A stretch of DNA of 64,000 nt. It comes from Isoptericola cucumis. Its GTDB lineage: Bacteria > Actinomycetota > Actinomycetes > Actinomycetales > Cellulomonadaceae. Both the position numbers and the translations under genes were made by a program. Each line of letters begins with the position of its first letter. Positions within the stretch are counted from its first letter, which is position 1. The notes under the pieces were generated by a model that saw only the letters and a list, made by a program, of their open reading frames with translations, was not told the origin of the DNA and did not search any database. The stretch lies in NCBI RefSeq assembly GCF_014635665.1, contig NZ_BMDG01000011.1:1-64000 (forward strand), in the 5' to 3' direction. Below, in pieces: positions 24,801 through 32,889 of the stretch.

Positions 24801-26062
24801 CCGCCACCCGGGCGTTCCAGGTCACCAACACCGGCACCGTGCCGGTGGCGGTCGACCTCGGGGTGGCCGACGGCGGCTTCGAGGTGCTCGGCGGCACCGA
24901 CGCCGCCGACGACTCGGCCGGCGGCGTGATCTCGCACGTCGACGGCGACGCGACGGTCCCCCGCTCGGGCGGCTCGTCGCTCGGGAAGGCGGACGGCGGC
25001 CGGCCTGCCGGCGACGGCAAGGACGGGCTCTCGACGTCCGGCGCGAAGGCCGGGACGATCAGCCCCGACGCGTCCGCGATGCCGCTGGAGGAGACGACCC
25101 TCACGCACTCCGCGTCGCAGGACATCGTGGCGAACAACTCCGTGGCGTGCAGCAACCAGGTGACCACGCAGGACAACGCGTACCTGCGCACCTTCACGCT
25201 GAGCGACTTCGGCATCGACGGGGCGTTCGACGTCTCGGCGGTGTCGTTCGCGGTCGAGGCCGCGCGCGTCGCCCAGCCGCTCACCGTCAACCTGTACACG
25301 CTCGAGGGTGACCTCGTGTACGACAACCTCACGCTGGTCGGCAGCGCCGAGGCGACGGTGGGCACCGACGCGGGCGGCACGGTCGTCACGGTGCCGGTCG
25401 TGGGCGAGGTGCCCTCGGGCGGCACCCTGGTGGTCGAGGTGGACGTCCCGGCCGGCGGGTGGTTCTTCGTCGGGTCGAACGACGCCGGCCAGACGGCGCC
25501 GTCGTACCTGCGGTCGGAGGGCTGCGACATCCCGGAGCCGACGGACACCGCCGAGATCGGGTACCCGGGCATGCACATCGTCATGAACGTGTCCGGCGAG
25601 GCTGCCGGGGGCTCCGGGGTGGAGTGGCTGGACGTCCAGCCGCCGAGCTTCACCCTGGCACCGGGCGCGACCGTCCGCGCGGCGGCGACGCTCAGCGCCA
25701 TCGTCGACCAGCCGGGCGCCTACGCGGCCACCGTCACCGTCGGGGGCGACACCCCGTACGCGGCACCGACCGTCGAGGCGCTGATGAACGTCAGGGCGCC
25801 GAGCGGGTGGGGCAAGCTCACGGGCACCGTGACCGGCGAGGGGGCGGCGCTCGAGGGCGCGGTCGTGCACCTCGACGGGCTGGCGTCCGACACGACGCTC
25901 GTCACCGGAGCGGACGGCACGTGGGCGCGCTGGATGCCGCGGGCCAACGGCCCGCTGCAGCTGGTCGTCGCGGCGAACGGGTTCGTGCCCACCGTCCGGA
26001 CGGCGCAGGTCGTCGCCGGGCAGACCTCGGTGTACGACGTCGACCTGAAGCCGCTGCCGTGA
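21881..26062 (+). CDS. Very large secreted subtilisin-like (S8) serine protease, multidomain
   Basis: A 1,393-residue secreted protease. I choose GTG 21881 because GGGAGG stands six bases upstream and the product begins with a textbook signal peptide (RRRR, hydrophobic core, ALA-like cut after ASAA). A pro-region leads to the S8 domain with the triad Asp226 (NIDSGV), His272 (GHGTH) and Ser445 (GTSMAAP). Behind it come two carboxypeptidase-regulatory-like beta domains (about 510-680), a nidogen-like domain (FAFPFYGESYDSAFVSTNGF), a third regulatory-like domain, a long Ser/Ala-rich part and a fourth such domain at the end. There is no LPXTG or membrane anchor, so it is likely released. It sits between dnaB and the ribosomal genes, an unusual place. 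Confidence 0.93.
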   Translation: MHALHLRRRRWAATGTALALLAAPAAVLAPASAADLSTTTSTDTSTATSTDTDTAVASDPALVPADPLPAPEDKLTAKAEKALTGGPADFWLELADAADLSAAKDVADWADRGQHVYDALTAVADASQADLVKQLEAAGVAHETFWISNRILVTDGTLGLATDLAASPEVSRISTPVVLEPVEPVERAKSGDKGTQAVEWGLEAINADDVWAQGFTGQGITVSNIDSGVQADHPALAAQYRGLQDDGTVSNDYAWFDSSDACDGAPCDGDGHGTHTMGTMVGDDGAANQIGVAPDAEWIAANGCATCSDADLLESGQWILAPTRADGSDPDPAQRPHVVNNSWGIDAPGVLDDFMAEEIAAWEAAGIFGSWSAGNMGPSCTTTSSPGANEATYAVGAFNAAGDIASFSSRGPGENGVVQPNIAAPGQSVRSSLPGSGYGVYSGTSMAAPHLAGAVALLWSAAPSLVGQIEETQALLDASALDVDETTCGGTADDNNTWGEGKLDVAALLAAAPVGDTGTVAGSITDADGAPVAGATVTFDGSNDRTATTDETGAYEAVLATGDYAVTASAFGFLDSAAVDVTVTADETVTVPIVLTAAPRHAVTGTVADAGSGDPVPGALVELSAPVEGVTSGADGSFAFAGVPEGTYTLTVSAGTCAEPYRTEVTVDGDEVVDAALQRFADDFGYFCATGSAGAAAGDTLLELTGDDAATEVELPFAFPFYGESYDSAFVSTNGFLNFLGSVTSYSNGAIPGASAPNAGVYAFWDDLRVDEEAAVYTGATTVDGTDAFVVEWRNVRKVNPTTDRLTFSATLLADGRVVLGYGDLTDTPTATGSSATVGIEDASGAVASQFSYNDAALTDGLSVTYDLADMGVVTGTVRDGNTRDPLEGATVTLTSKDDGDVKVATTGADGVYSAMLPLERYGIVIEAPGYEAAARNASLTEDGQVVTRNAALGAGMLEVSKESFSASPAMGGTATRAFQVTNTGTVPVAVDLGVADGGFEVLGGTDAADDSAGGVISHVDGDATVPRSGGSSLGKADGGRPAGDGKDGLSTSGAKAGTISPDASAMPLEETTLTHSASQDIVANNSVACSNQVTTQDNAYLRTFTLSDFGIDGAFDVSAVSFAVEAARVAQPLTVNLYTLEGDLVYDNLTLVGSAEATVGTDAGGTVVTVPVVGEVPSGGTLVVEVDVPAGGWFFVGSNDAGQTAPSYLRSEGCDIPEPTDTAEIGYPGMHIVMNVSGEAAGGSGVEWLDVQPPSFTLAPGATVRAAATLSAIVDQPGAYAATVTVGGDTPYAAPTVEALMNVRAPSGWGKLTGTVTGEGAALEGAVVHLDGLASDTTLVTGADGTWARWMPRANGPLQLVVAANGFVPTVRTAQVVAGQTSVYDVDLKPLP

Positions 26063-26127
26063 CCGCCCGAGCAGCGACCACCCGAGCAGTGACCGCCCGC
26101 GCCACGGCGGCCTGAGAAGGAGGGACG

Positions 26128-26168
26128 ACGAAGGCCCCGGCCCCTCGAGAGGGGACCGGGGCCTTCGT
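26128..26168. terminator. Bidirectional terminator between the protease gene and rplI
   Basis: A long hairpin: 13 paired bases (26128-26140 with 26156-26168), then a 6-bp upper stem (CCCCTC/GAGGGG) around a two-base loop, with one bulged A. It lies between convergent genes and can stop transcription from both sides. Confidence 0.85.
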
Positions 26169-26186
26169 ACGTCAGTCGTCAGGCGT

Positions 26187-26636
26187 TCAGCCGGCGACGA
26201 CCGAGACGGCGATCTTGGCCGACACCTCAGGGTGCAGGCGGATCTTCACCGTGTAGTCGCCGACCGTCTTGATCGGCTGACCGATCTCGATCTTGCGCTT
26301 GTCGACCTTGGGGCCGTCGGCCGCCTCGACCGCCGCGGCGATGTCACCGGTGGTGACGGCACCGAACAGGCGGCCGGACTCGCCGGCGTGCGCCGACACG
26401 ACGACCTTCTTCGCCTCGAGCGCCTGGGCCGCGGCCTGGGCGTCGTCGAGCGTGGCGATCTCGCGGGCCTTGCGGGCCTTGCGGATCGCAGAGATCTGCG
26501 ACTCCGCACCCTTGGTCCACGGGGTGGCCAGGCTGCGCGGGATGAGGAAGTTCCGGGCGTACCCGTCCTTCACGTCGACCACGTCGCCGGGCTCACCGAG
26601 ACCGGTGACCTCGTGGGTCAGGATCAGCTTTGCCAT
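26187..26636 (-). CDS. rplI: 50S ribosomal protein L9
   Basis: A 149-residue protein, the standard length. The N-terminal rRNA-binding domain is intact ([34 protein letters not shown]), followed by the long connecting helix and the C-terminal domain ending in [14 protein letters not shown]9 binds 23S rRNA at the base of the L1 stalk. It is the last gene of the rpsF-ssb-rpsR-rplI operon, 18 bases after rpsR, and is not followed by dnaB, because a terminator and the large protease gene intervene. Confidence 0.98.
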   Translation of the reverse strand: MAKLILTHEVTGLGEPGDVVDVKDGYARNFLIPRSLATPWTKGAESQISAIRKARKAREIATLDDAQAAAQALEAKKVVVSAHAGESGRLFGAVTTGDIAAAVEAADGPKVDKRKIEIGQPIKTVGDYTVKIRLHPEVSAKIAVSVVAG

Positions 26637-26654
26637 GATTCAGATCCTCTCCGG

Positions 26655-26891
26655 TCAGCGGGCCGACGACGAGTACGGCAGCAGGGCCATCTCGCGGGCG
26701 TTCTTGACGGCCTTGGCGATCTGGCGCTGCTCCTGCACGGAGACGCCGGTCACGCGACGGGCACGGATCTTGCCGCGGTCGGAGATGAACTTGCGCAGCA
26801 GGGCCGTGTCCTTGTAGTCGACGGACTCGATCTTCGCCGTCTTGAGGGGGTTGGCCTTCTTCTTGGGCTTGCGCACCACAGGCTTCGCCAT
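26655..26891 (-). CDS. rpsR: 30S ribosomal protein S18
   Basis: A 78-residue protein with the conserved core [18 protein letters not shown] and [22 protein letters not shown]. It has no cysteine, so it is the zinc-free form. S18 pairs with S6 on the platform of the small subunit, matching the presence of rpsF in the same operon. Its start follows the ssb stop by about 100 bases, and a GAGAAGGAGC ribosome-binding site is visible. Confidence 0.98.
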   Translation of the reverse strand: MAKPVVRKPKKKANPLKTAKIESVDYKDTALLRKFISDRGKIRARRVTGVSVQEQRQIAKAVKNAREMALLPYSSSAR

Positions 26892-26994
26892 GGTGTTGCT
26901 CCTTCTCAGGTGCGGTCCTGGCGCCGGTCAGCGGCCGCCGTGAGGCGACCGGCACGGGTGCCGGGACGAGGTGATCTGGGGATGGGGCGTGCGA

Positions 26995-27540
26995 TCAGAA
27001 CGGGGGCTCGTCCGAGAACCCGCCGCCCGAGGACGCCGGACCTGCGGTCGCCCACGGGTCGTTCGCCTGACCGCCGCCGGAGGAACCGAACCCTCCACCG
27101 GAGCCGCCGCCCTGAGGGCCGCCGAAGCCGCCCCCCTGGCCGCCGCCACCGCCGAAGCCGCCACCGCCACCGGAGCGCTGGGCACGGGTGACCTTTGCCG
27201 AGGCGTACCTCAGCGACGGGCCGACCTCGTCCACCTGCAGCTCGAAGACGGTGCGCTTCTCCCCCTCGCGGGTCTCGTACGAGCGCTGCGTCAGACGGCC
27301 CTGCACGACGACGCGCATGCCCTTCGTCAGCGACTCGGCGACGTTCTCCGCGGCGTCGCGCCAGACCGAGCAGGACAGGAACAGCGCTTCGCCGTCCTTC
27401 CACTCGTTGGTCTGCCGGTCGAACGTGCGCGGCGTGGACGCGATGCGGAAGTTGGCGACGGCCGCCCCTGACGGGGTGAAGCGCAGCTCCGGGTCCGCAA
27501 CCAGGTTCCCGACGACCGTGATGACGGTCTCACCAGCCAT
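26995..27540 (-). CDS. ssb: Single-stranded DNA-binding protein
   Basis: A 181-residue SSB. The OB fold covers about residues 1-115 ([48 protein letters not shown]). A Gly-rich linker (about 120-170) and the acidic tip DEPPF follow, the docking site for RecO, PriA, Pol III chi and others. It protects single-stranded DNA at replication forks. It lies between rpsF and rpsR as in nearly all bacteria. Confidence 0.98.
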   Translation of the reverse strand: MAGETVITVVGNLVADPELRFTPSGAAVANFRIASTPRTFDRQTNEWKDGEALFLSCSVWRDAAENVAESLTKGMRVVVQGRLTQRSYETREGEKRTVFELQVDEVGPSLRYASAKVTRAQRSGGGGGFGGGGGQGGGFGGPQGGGSGGGFGSSGGGQANDPWATAGPASSGGGFSDEPPF

Positions 27541-27650
27541 GCCAATGCTCCTTCGTTCGTCCGTTGACGTTCGTTCGCGACTACGTGGGGGATCCCATCA
27601 CGCGGCACCGACAGGCGCCACGTCCGGGAGGGAGAGTCGGTTCTGTTGTC

Positions 27651-27941
27651 TCAGCGGGCGTCGGTGCGCAGGATCTTGGTGCGCAGCACGGCCTCGTTCA
27701 GGCCGAGCTGGCGGTCCAGCTCCTTCGCGGTGGCCGGCGTCGACGTGAAGTCGACGACGGCGTAGATGCCCTCGGAACGCTTGGTGATCTCGTACGCCAT
27801 GCGGCGACGGCCCCAGATGTCCACCTTGTCGACGGATCCGCCCTCGGTCGAGATGACCGACAGGTACTTGTCCAGCGACGGGGCGACGGTGCGCTCCTCG
27901 ACCTCCGGGTCCAGGATCACCATCAGCTCGTACTGACGCAT
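27651..27941 (-). CDS. rpsF: 30S ribosomal protein S6
   Basis: A 96-residue protein starting at ATG 27941 with GAGGAGGTGGG upstream. A longer open frame exists but the S6 fold begins exactly at [19 protein letters not shown]. It has the usual [14 protein letters not shown] and [16 protein letters not shown] segments. S6 dimerises with S18 on 16S rRNA. It is the first gene of its operon. The region between it and the penicillin-binding protein stop (27942-28100) should hold the promoter. Confidence 0.98.
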   Translation of the reverse strand: MRQYELMVILDPEVEERTVAPSLDKYLSVISTEGGSVDKVDIWGRRRMAYEITKRSEGIYAVVDFTSTPATAKELDRQLGLNEAVLRTKILRTDAR

Positions 27942-28100
27942 GTTCAACCCACCTCCTCTGGTCTCAGCGGTCACGGTCGTTCCGTGACAGGAGGGTTCTT
28001 GCGTGCGTCGGCCGTGTCGTCGGTCGCCGTGGGGCGACCGTCGGGGCACAGCCAGTCGACCAGGATACCCGCGTCGGGCGGTCACCTGGAAATCGTGCGG

Positions 28101-30617
28101 TCACCCGCCGCCGAGCGGCCAGCCGGGTTCGTCGTCGTTGCCGCCGCCGTTGTTCCCGTCGTCGGTGGGGTCGTCGGTCGGGATCGGCGGCTCCTCCTCC
28201 TCGGGGCCGAGCGAGACGACGAGGGTCACGGTGGAGCCCTGGTCGACGCTGGAACCGCTGCCCGGGTCGGTCGCGATGACCGCGCCCGGCGCCACGTCGT
28301 CGCTGTAGTCCTCCGTGACGGCGACCTCGAGCCCCTGAGCGCGCAGCTGCTGCTCGGCGGCCGTCCGGGGCTGTCCCTCGACCCCCGGGATCACCACCTG
28401 CTCCGGCTGCTCGGGCTCCCCGGTGGACACGACGAGGGTGATGGTCGAGCCGACCGGCACCTCGGTGTTGGCACCCGACGTCTGGAGCACGCGCCCCTTG
28501 GGCTCCTCGCTGTTCTGCGCCTGCGGGGAGGCGACGAGGCCCAGGGACTCGAGCTCGGCCGTGGCCGCCGCGACGTCCTGCCCGGTGAGGTCCGGCACGG
28601 TGACCAGCTCCTCCTCGGTCTCCGTCGGCGTGGGGTCCGGGGTGTAGGTGGGCTGCGGCGGCACGTACTCGGGGAACTCCTCGACGTCCATGCCCTCGGT
28701 CGCGACCGCCATGAAGTCGGTCCACGCGCGCACCGGCCACGAGCCACCGGTGATCCCGAGGCCCTGCGCCTTCCACTCGCCGAACGGGTCGATCGTCTCC
28801 TGGCCCGCCATGAGGCCCTCGTCGAGGTCGAGGGTCTCGTACTGGCGCAGCCCGACGACGGTCGTCAGCTGCGGCACGAAGCCGGCGAACCACGCCGAGC
28901 GGTTCAGCTGCGAGGTGCCGGTCTTGCCGGCGACGGGGCGGTCGAGCTCCAGCGCGGTGTCGCCGGAGCCCTCCTCGACGACCTTGGTCATCGCCTGCGT
29001 CGCCGCGGCCATGTCGTTCGGCTCGAAGACCTTCTCCTGCGCCTTGGGGCCCTCGTAGACGGTGGTGCCATCGAGCGTCTCGACCTTCTCGACCACGTGC
29101 GGGGTGGTCTTGTAGCCCTGCGCGGCGATCGTCGAGTACGCCCGGGCGAGGTCGATCGGGTACACGGACGCGGTGCCGAGCACGTTCGACGGCTCGGCGC
29201 CGATCTCGGTCTTCTTCCGGATGCCCGCCCGGTGGGCGACCTCCTCCGTCGTCTCGGGGCCGATCTCCTCGTTGAGCTCCGCGTACGCCGTGTTCACCGA
29301 GTTCGCGGTCGCCTGCTCGAGGCTGACCTGGCCGTAGTCGTAGTACCCGAAGTTGTCGACCTCCCAGGGCTCGCCATCGTCACCCTTCGCCTCGGGGAAG
29401 AGCTTGGGCGAGTTGCCGTCGTACGTCTCGTCCAGGGTGTGGCCCTGCTCGAGGGCGCCGATGAGCGTGAACGGCTTGAACGTCGAGCCCGCCTGCATGA
29501 CGTCCTGCGTGGCGGTGTTCAGCGACTGCTTGACGTAGTCCGGGCCGCCGTACAGGGCGCGCACGGCGCCCGTCTGCGGGTCGACGGACACCAGCGACAT
29601 CCGCACCTTCTTGCTCGCGTCGTCGGGCAGGGACTTCGCGACGTCGACGGCGGCGTTCTGCAGCTTGGGGTCGATCGTCGTGGTGATCTTCAGCCCGCGG
29701 GTGTCGAGCTCCTCCTCGGTGTACAGGCCGTCGGGGTTCGACTCCGACTTCACCAGCTCCTTGCGCACCGCGCTCAGCAGGTAGCCCGCCTGCCCGCCGC
29801 GCCGGTTGGAGGCTTCCTTCTTCTCCTTGAACTTGGGGAACTCCGCCTTCGCCAGCTCGTCGTCGGTGATGTACCCCTGCTCGTGCATCTTGGTGATGCT
29901 GCGTTCCCAGCGGGCCTTCGCCTGGTCGAGGTTGATCGACGGGTCCCAGTTCACCGGGGAGGGGATGATGCCGGAGAGCATGGCGGCCTCCGACGGCGTG
30001 AGGTCCTTGGCGTCCTTGCCGAAGTACTCCTGCGACGCCGCCTGGATGCCGTAGGTGCCGCGGCCCCAGTAGATGGTGTTGAGGTAGTTGCCCAGCACCT
30101 CCTCCTTGGGCTGAGCCTGCGCCACCTTGAGCGCGATGATCGCCTCGCGGGCCTTGCCCGCGTACGACGTCGTCGTGTCGAGGTAGTAGCGCTCCACGTA
30201 CTGCTGGGTGAGGGTGGAGGCGCCCTGCGTGCCGCCGCCGCCCACGTTGCTCAGCGCCGCGCGGACGATGCCCTTCGGGTCGACGCCCTTGTTCGTCCAG
30301 AACGTCTGGTCCTCGGACGCGACGACGGCGTTGCCCACGTACGGCGGCAGGTCGGCGAGGTCGACGATCTCGCGCTTCTGCTCGGCGAACGTGCCCATCT
30401 CCTTGCCGTCCGCCCAGTAGACGGTCGTCGCCTGGTTGTTCACCTGGTCGAGGCCGTCGGGGATGGTCGTGGTGCTCCACGCGGCCACGAACAGGCCGGC
30501 GCCCAGCGCGGCGCCCGTGAGGCCGGTGCCGACGACGATGCGCCAGGAGGGCAGCCAACGCTGCACCGGACCCTTGTGGGGCCGCGGGTAGTTCCAGAAG
30601 CGGCGTCTCCTCGCCAC
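28101..30617 (-). CDS. ponA: Bifunctional class A penicillin-binding protein with PASTA domains
   Basis: An 838-residue class A PBP from GTG 30617. A short basic tail and one membrane segment (VVGTGLTGAALGAGLFVAAW) lead to the GT51 transglycosylase with Glu102 in ASEDQTFW and the GASTLTQQYVERYY motif. The transpeptidase has S378-T-F-K381, the SVN triad (TANSVNTAY) and KTGTS. Two PASTA domains follow (about 660-800), ending in an acidic then Gly/Asn-rich tail. It polymerises and cross-links peptidoglycan outside the membrane, and the PASTA repeats bind muropeptides or lipid II. It is divergent from padR. This gene commonly lies beside rpsF and ino1 in actinobacteria. Confidence 0.97.
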   Translation of the reverse strand: MARRRRFWNYPRPHKGPVQRWLPSWRIVVGTGLTGAALGAGLFVAAWSTTTIPDGLDQVNNQATTVYWADGKEMGTFAEQKREIVDLADLPPYVGNAVVASEDQTFWTNKGVDPKGIVRAALSNVGGGGTQGASTLTQQYVERYYLDTTTSYAGKAREAIIALKVAQAQPKEEVLGNYLNTIYWGRGTYGIQAASQEYFGKDAKDLTPSEAAMLSGIIPSPVNWDPSINLDQAKARWERSITKMHEQGYITDDELAKAEFPKFKEKKEASNRRGGQAGYLLSAVRKELVKSESNPDGLYTEEELDTRGLKITTTIDPKLQNAAVDVAKSLPDDASKKVRMSLVSVDPQTGAVRALYGGPDYVKQSLNTATQDVMQAGSTFKPFTLIGALEQGHTLDETYDGNSPKLFPEAKGDDGEPWEVDNFGYYDYGQVSLEQATANSVNTAYAELNEEIGPETTEEVAHRAGIRKKTEIGAEPSNVLGTASVYPIDLARAYSTIAAQGYKTTPHVVEKVETLDGTTVYEGPKAQEKVFEPNDMAAATQAMTKVVEEGSGDTALELDRPVAGKTGTSQLNRSAWFAGFVPQLTTVVGLRQYETLDLDEGLMAGQETIDPFGEWKAQGLGITGGSWPVRAWTDFMAVATEGMDVEEFPEYVPPQPTYTPDPTPTETEEELVTVPDLTGQDVAAATAELESLGLVASPQAQNSEEPKGRVLQTSGANTEVPVGSTITLVVSTGEPEQPEQVVIPGVEGQPRTAAEQQLRAQGLEVAVTEDYSDDVAPGAVIATDPGSGSSVDQGSTVTLVVSLGPEEEEPPIPTDDPTDDGNNGGGNDDEPGWPLGGG

Positions 30618-30858
30618 GTGAAGCCTTTCGTCGTGCGGGACCGGGGCGCTCGTCTCGGCGCACGCCAGCCTGCGGACCAAGGGAACACTAGGCGATGCGA
30701 CTGCCCGCGCGGGAGCCTCAGGCGCCTCGGGCGACGGTTCTTGCCGACCATCCCCATGCCCCTGGCGCGGGCTTCGCGGAACCTTCACATCTCGTCGCCC
30801 CGCTGGTGCGCGCGTTCCCGTTGCACCGACATGACGGCACGTCCTATTCTCACGATGT

Positions 30859-30871
30859 ATCGACTCGATAG
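30859..30871. promoter_or_regulatory. Palindromic operator candidate upstream of padR-ino1
   Basis: A perfect inverted repeat TATCGA-C-TCGATA, 57 bases before the padR GTG in the 311-base ponA-padR divergent region. PadR proteins often repress their own operon through short dyads, so this is the best operator candidate. The region is markedly A/T-richer than its surroundings. Confidence 0.5.
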
Positions 30872-30928
30872 GTCGGTACGGAACAGTCGGTCCCACCGGG
30901 CGGGCGAGGGCGAGCAGAGGGGGACGTC

Positions 30929-31597
30929 GTGCGCAGCAGGTCTGCCGTGCTCGAGACCGCCATCCTCGGCCTGCTCAACTCCGCCCCGTTGCACGGGTAC
31001 GAGCTGCGCAAGCGGCTCAACCTGCTGCTCGGCTCGTTCCGTGCGTTCTCCTACGGCACGCTCTACCCGGCGCTCAAGTCGCTCGTCGCTCGCGGCCTCA
31101 TCGAGACCACCGAGCCCGAGCCGGCGGCGCCCGCCACGAGACAGGCCGGCCGGCCCGCGCGGTCGACCGGCACGAAGGCGCCCCTGTCGGGTCGCCGGGG
31201 GCGGATCGTCTACCGCCTCACGGCGGACGGCAAGGAGCACCTGCAGACCGTTCTCGCGACGTCGGGGCCGGCCGCCTGGGAGGACGAGAACTTCGACGTC
31301 CGCTTCGCGTTCTTCGCGCAGACGGACGCCGAGACCCGCATCCGTATCCTCGAGGGCCGGCGCACCCGGCTCACCGAGCGGCTGGAGGCGGTCCGGGAGT
31401 CCGCCGCACGCACCCGCGAGCGGCTCGACGAATACACCCTCGAGCTGCAACGCCACGGGCTCGAACAGGTCGAGCGCGAGGTGCGCTGGCTCGACGGACT
31501 CATCACCACGGAACGCGACCGGGCCCTCGGCCGCGACCGCGACCACAACGCCGGGGCGCCAGGCGCCTCGGCCCAGAGAAGCAAGGAGCGAGGATGA
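30929..31597 (+). CDS. PadR-family transcriptional regulator
   Basis: A 222-residue protein from GTG 30929 after an AGAGGGGG site. The N-terminal winged helix is classic PadR ([40 protein letters not shown]), interrupted by a disordered Ala/Arg-rich loop of about 30 residues before the wing ([15 protein letters not shown]). The C-terminal half is a long coiled-coil dimerisation region. Its stop overlaps the ino1 start (ATGA), so the two are translated together. This pairing recurs in actinobacteria and suggests that the protein controls inositol phosphate synthesis. Confidence 0.93.
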   Translation: MRSRSAVLETAILGLLNSAPLHGYELRKRLNLLLGSFRAFSYGTLYPALKSLVARGLIETTEPEPAAPATRQAGRPARSTGTKAPLSGRRGRIVYRLTADGKEHLQTVLATSGPAAWEDENFDVRFAFFAQTDAETRIRILEGRRTRLTERLEAVRESAARTRERLDEYTLELQRHGLEQVEREVRWLDGLITTERDRALGRDRDHNAGAPGASAQRSKERG

Positions 31598-32685
31598 CCT
31601 CCGTCCGCGTTGCCATCGTCGGTGTCGGAAACTGCGCGTCCTCCCTGGTCCAGGGAGTGCAGTTCTACCGGGACGCCGACCCGGCAGACACCGTCCCGGG
31701 TCTCATGCACGTGCAGTTCGGCGAGTACCACGTGCGTGACCTGGAGTTCGTGGCGGCGTTCGACGTCGACGCGAAGAAGGTCGGCTTCGACCTGGCCGAG
31801 GCGATCAACGCCTCCGAGAACAACACCATCAAGATCGCGGACGTGCCCCCCACGGGCGTCGTCGTCCAGCGCGGCCACACCCACGACGGCCTCGGCGACT
31901 ACTACTCCGCCACGATCGACGAGTCGGACGCGCAGCCCGTCGACGTCGTGCAGACGCTCAAGGACGCGAAGGTCGACGTCCTCGTGTCCTACCTGCCCGT
32001 GGGCTCCGAGGTGGCCGACAAGTTCTATGCGCAGTGCGCCATCGACGCGGGCGTCGCCTTCGTCAACGCGCTGCCCGTGTTCATCGCGTCCGACCCCGAG
32101 TGGGCCAAGAAGTTCGAGGACGCGGGCGTGCCGATCGTCGGCGACGACATCAAGTCGCAGGTCGGTGCCACCATCACGCACCGCGTGCTGGCCAAGCTGT
32201 TCGAGGACCGCGGCGTCGTGCTCGACCGCACGTACCAGCTGAACGTCGGCGGCAACATGGACTTCAAGAACATGCTGCAGCGCGACCGCCTCGAGTCGAA
32301 GAAGGTCTCCAAGACCCAGGCCGTCACCTCCAACCTCACCGGCGCGCTCGGCGGGAAGACGGAGGACCGCAACGTCCACATCGGGCCGTCGGACTACGTC
32401 GCCTGGCTCGACGACCGCAAGTGGGCGTACGTGCGCCTCGAGGGCCGCGCCTTCGGCGAGGTGCCGCTGAACATGGAGTACAAGCTCGAGGTGTGGGACT
32501 CCCCCAACTCGGCCGGCATCATCATCGACGCCATCCGCGCCGCCAAGATCGCCAAGGACCGCGGCGTCGGCGGCCCGATCCTGTCGGCGTCGACGTACTT
32601 CATGAAGTCCCCGCCCGTGCAGATGGAGGACACCCACGGGCGCGAGCAGCTCGAGGCCTTCATCCGCGGCGACATCGAGCGCTGA
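31594..32685 (+). CDS. ino1: Inositol-3-phosphate synthase
   Basis: A 363-residue enzyme of the bacterial type that converts glucose 6-phosphate to myo-inositol 3-phosphate using NAD, the first step towards phosphatidylinositol and mycothiol. The N-terminal NAD site is [16 protein letters not shown]. The catalytic region contains [15 protein letters not shown] and [12 protein letters not shown] with its essential Lys, Asn and Asp residues. The gene is translationally coupled to padR. Its last three codons and stop are included in a duplicated block that lies downstream. Confidence 0.97.
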   Translation: MTSVRVAIVGVGNCASSLVQGVQFYRDADPADTVPGLMHVQFGEYHVRDLEFVAAFDVDAKKVGFDLAEAINASENNTIKIADVPPTGVVVQRGHTHDGLGDYYSATIDESDAQPVDVVQTLKDAKVDVLVSYLPVGSEVADKFYAQCAIDAGVAFVNALPVFIASDPEWAKKFEDAGVPIVGDDIKSQVGATITHRVLAKLFEDRGVVLDRTYQLNVGGNMDFKNMLQRDRLESKKVSKTQAVTSNLTGALGGKTEDRNVHIGPSDYVAWLDDRKWAYVRLEGRAFGEVPLNMEYKLEVWDSPNSAGIIIDAIRAAKIAKDRGVGGPILSASTYFMKSPPVQMEDTHGREQLEAFIRGDIER

Positions 32686-32829
32686 CCTGGAGCGCAGCGG
32701 AGGGTGAGGGCCGAGGAACGAGGCACTCGCCCGTAGCGGAGTGCAAGGTCGGCGCGACCAACAGGATCGAGCGCTGACCTGGAGCGCAGCGGAGGGTGAG
32801 GGCCGAGGAACGAGGCACTCGCCCGTAGC
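32674..32829 (+). repeat. Direct repeat: two identical 64-bp copies after ino1
   Basis: Copy one is 32674-32737 and copy two is 32766-32829. They are identical over 64 bases and separated by 28. Copy one begins in the last codons of ino1 and includes its stop, so copy two carries a duplicate gene end. Each copy has an internal GGAGCG...GGAACGAG pattern. It looks like a tandem duplication of 92 bases. Confidence 0.9.
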
Positions 32830-32845
32830 CCTGACCGCACGCACG

Positions 32846-32885
32846 ACGACGGAGCCGGGTACCGATCGGTGCCCGGCTCCGTCGT
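32846..32885. terminator. Bidirectional terminator between ino1 and the oxidoreductase gene
   Basis: A 14-bp perfect stem (32846-32859 with 32872-32885) around a 12-base loop, lying between convergent genes. The stop of the minus-strand oxidoreductase is only four bases away. Confidence 0.85.
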
Positions 32886-32889
32886 GCCG

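Noticed and set aside
23171-25870. A minus-strand open frame of about 900 codons
   Set aside because: It is antisense to the large protease, rich in Arg and Gly, with no recognisable domain.
27564-31739. A plus-strand open frame of about 1,390 codons
   Set aside because: It runs antisense to rpsF and the penicillin-binding protein and then through padR in another frame; it exists only because high-GC genes leave the opposite frames open.
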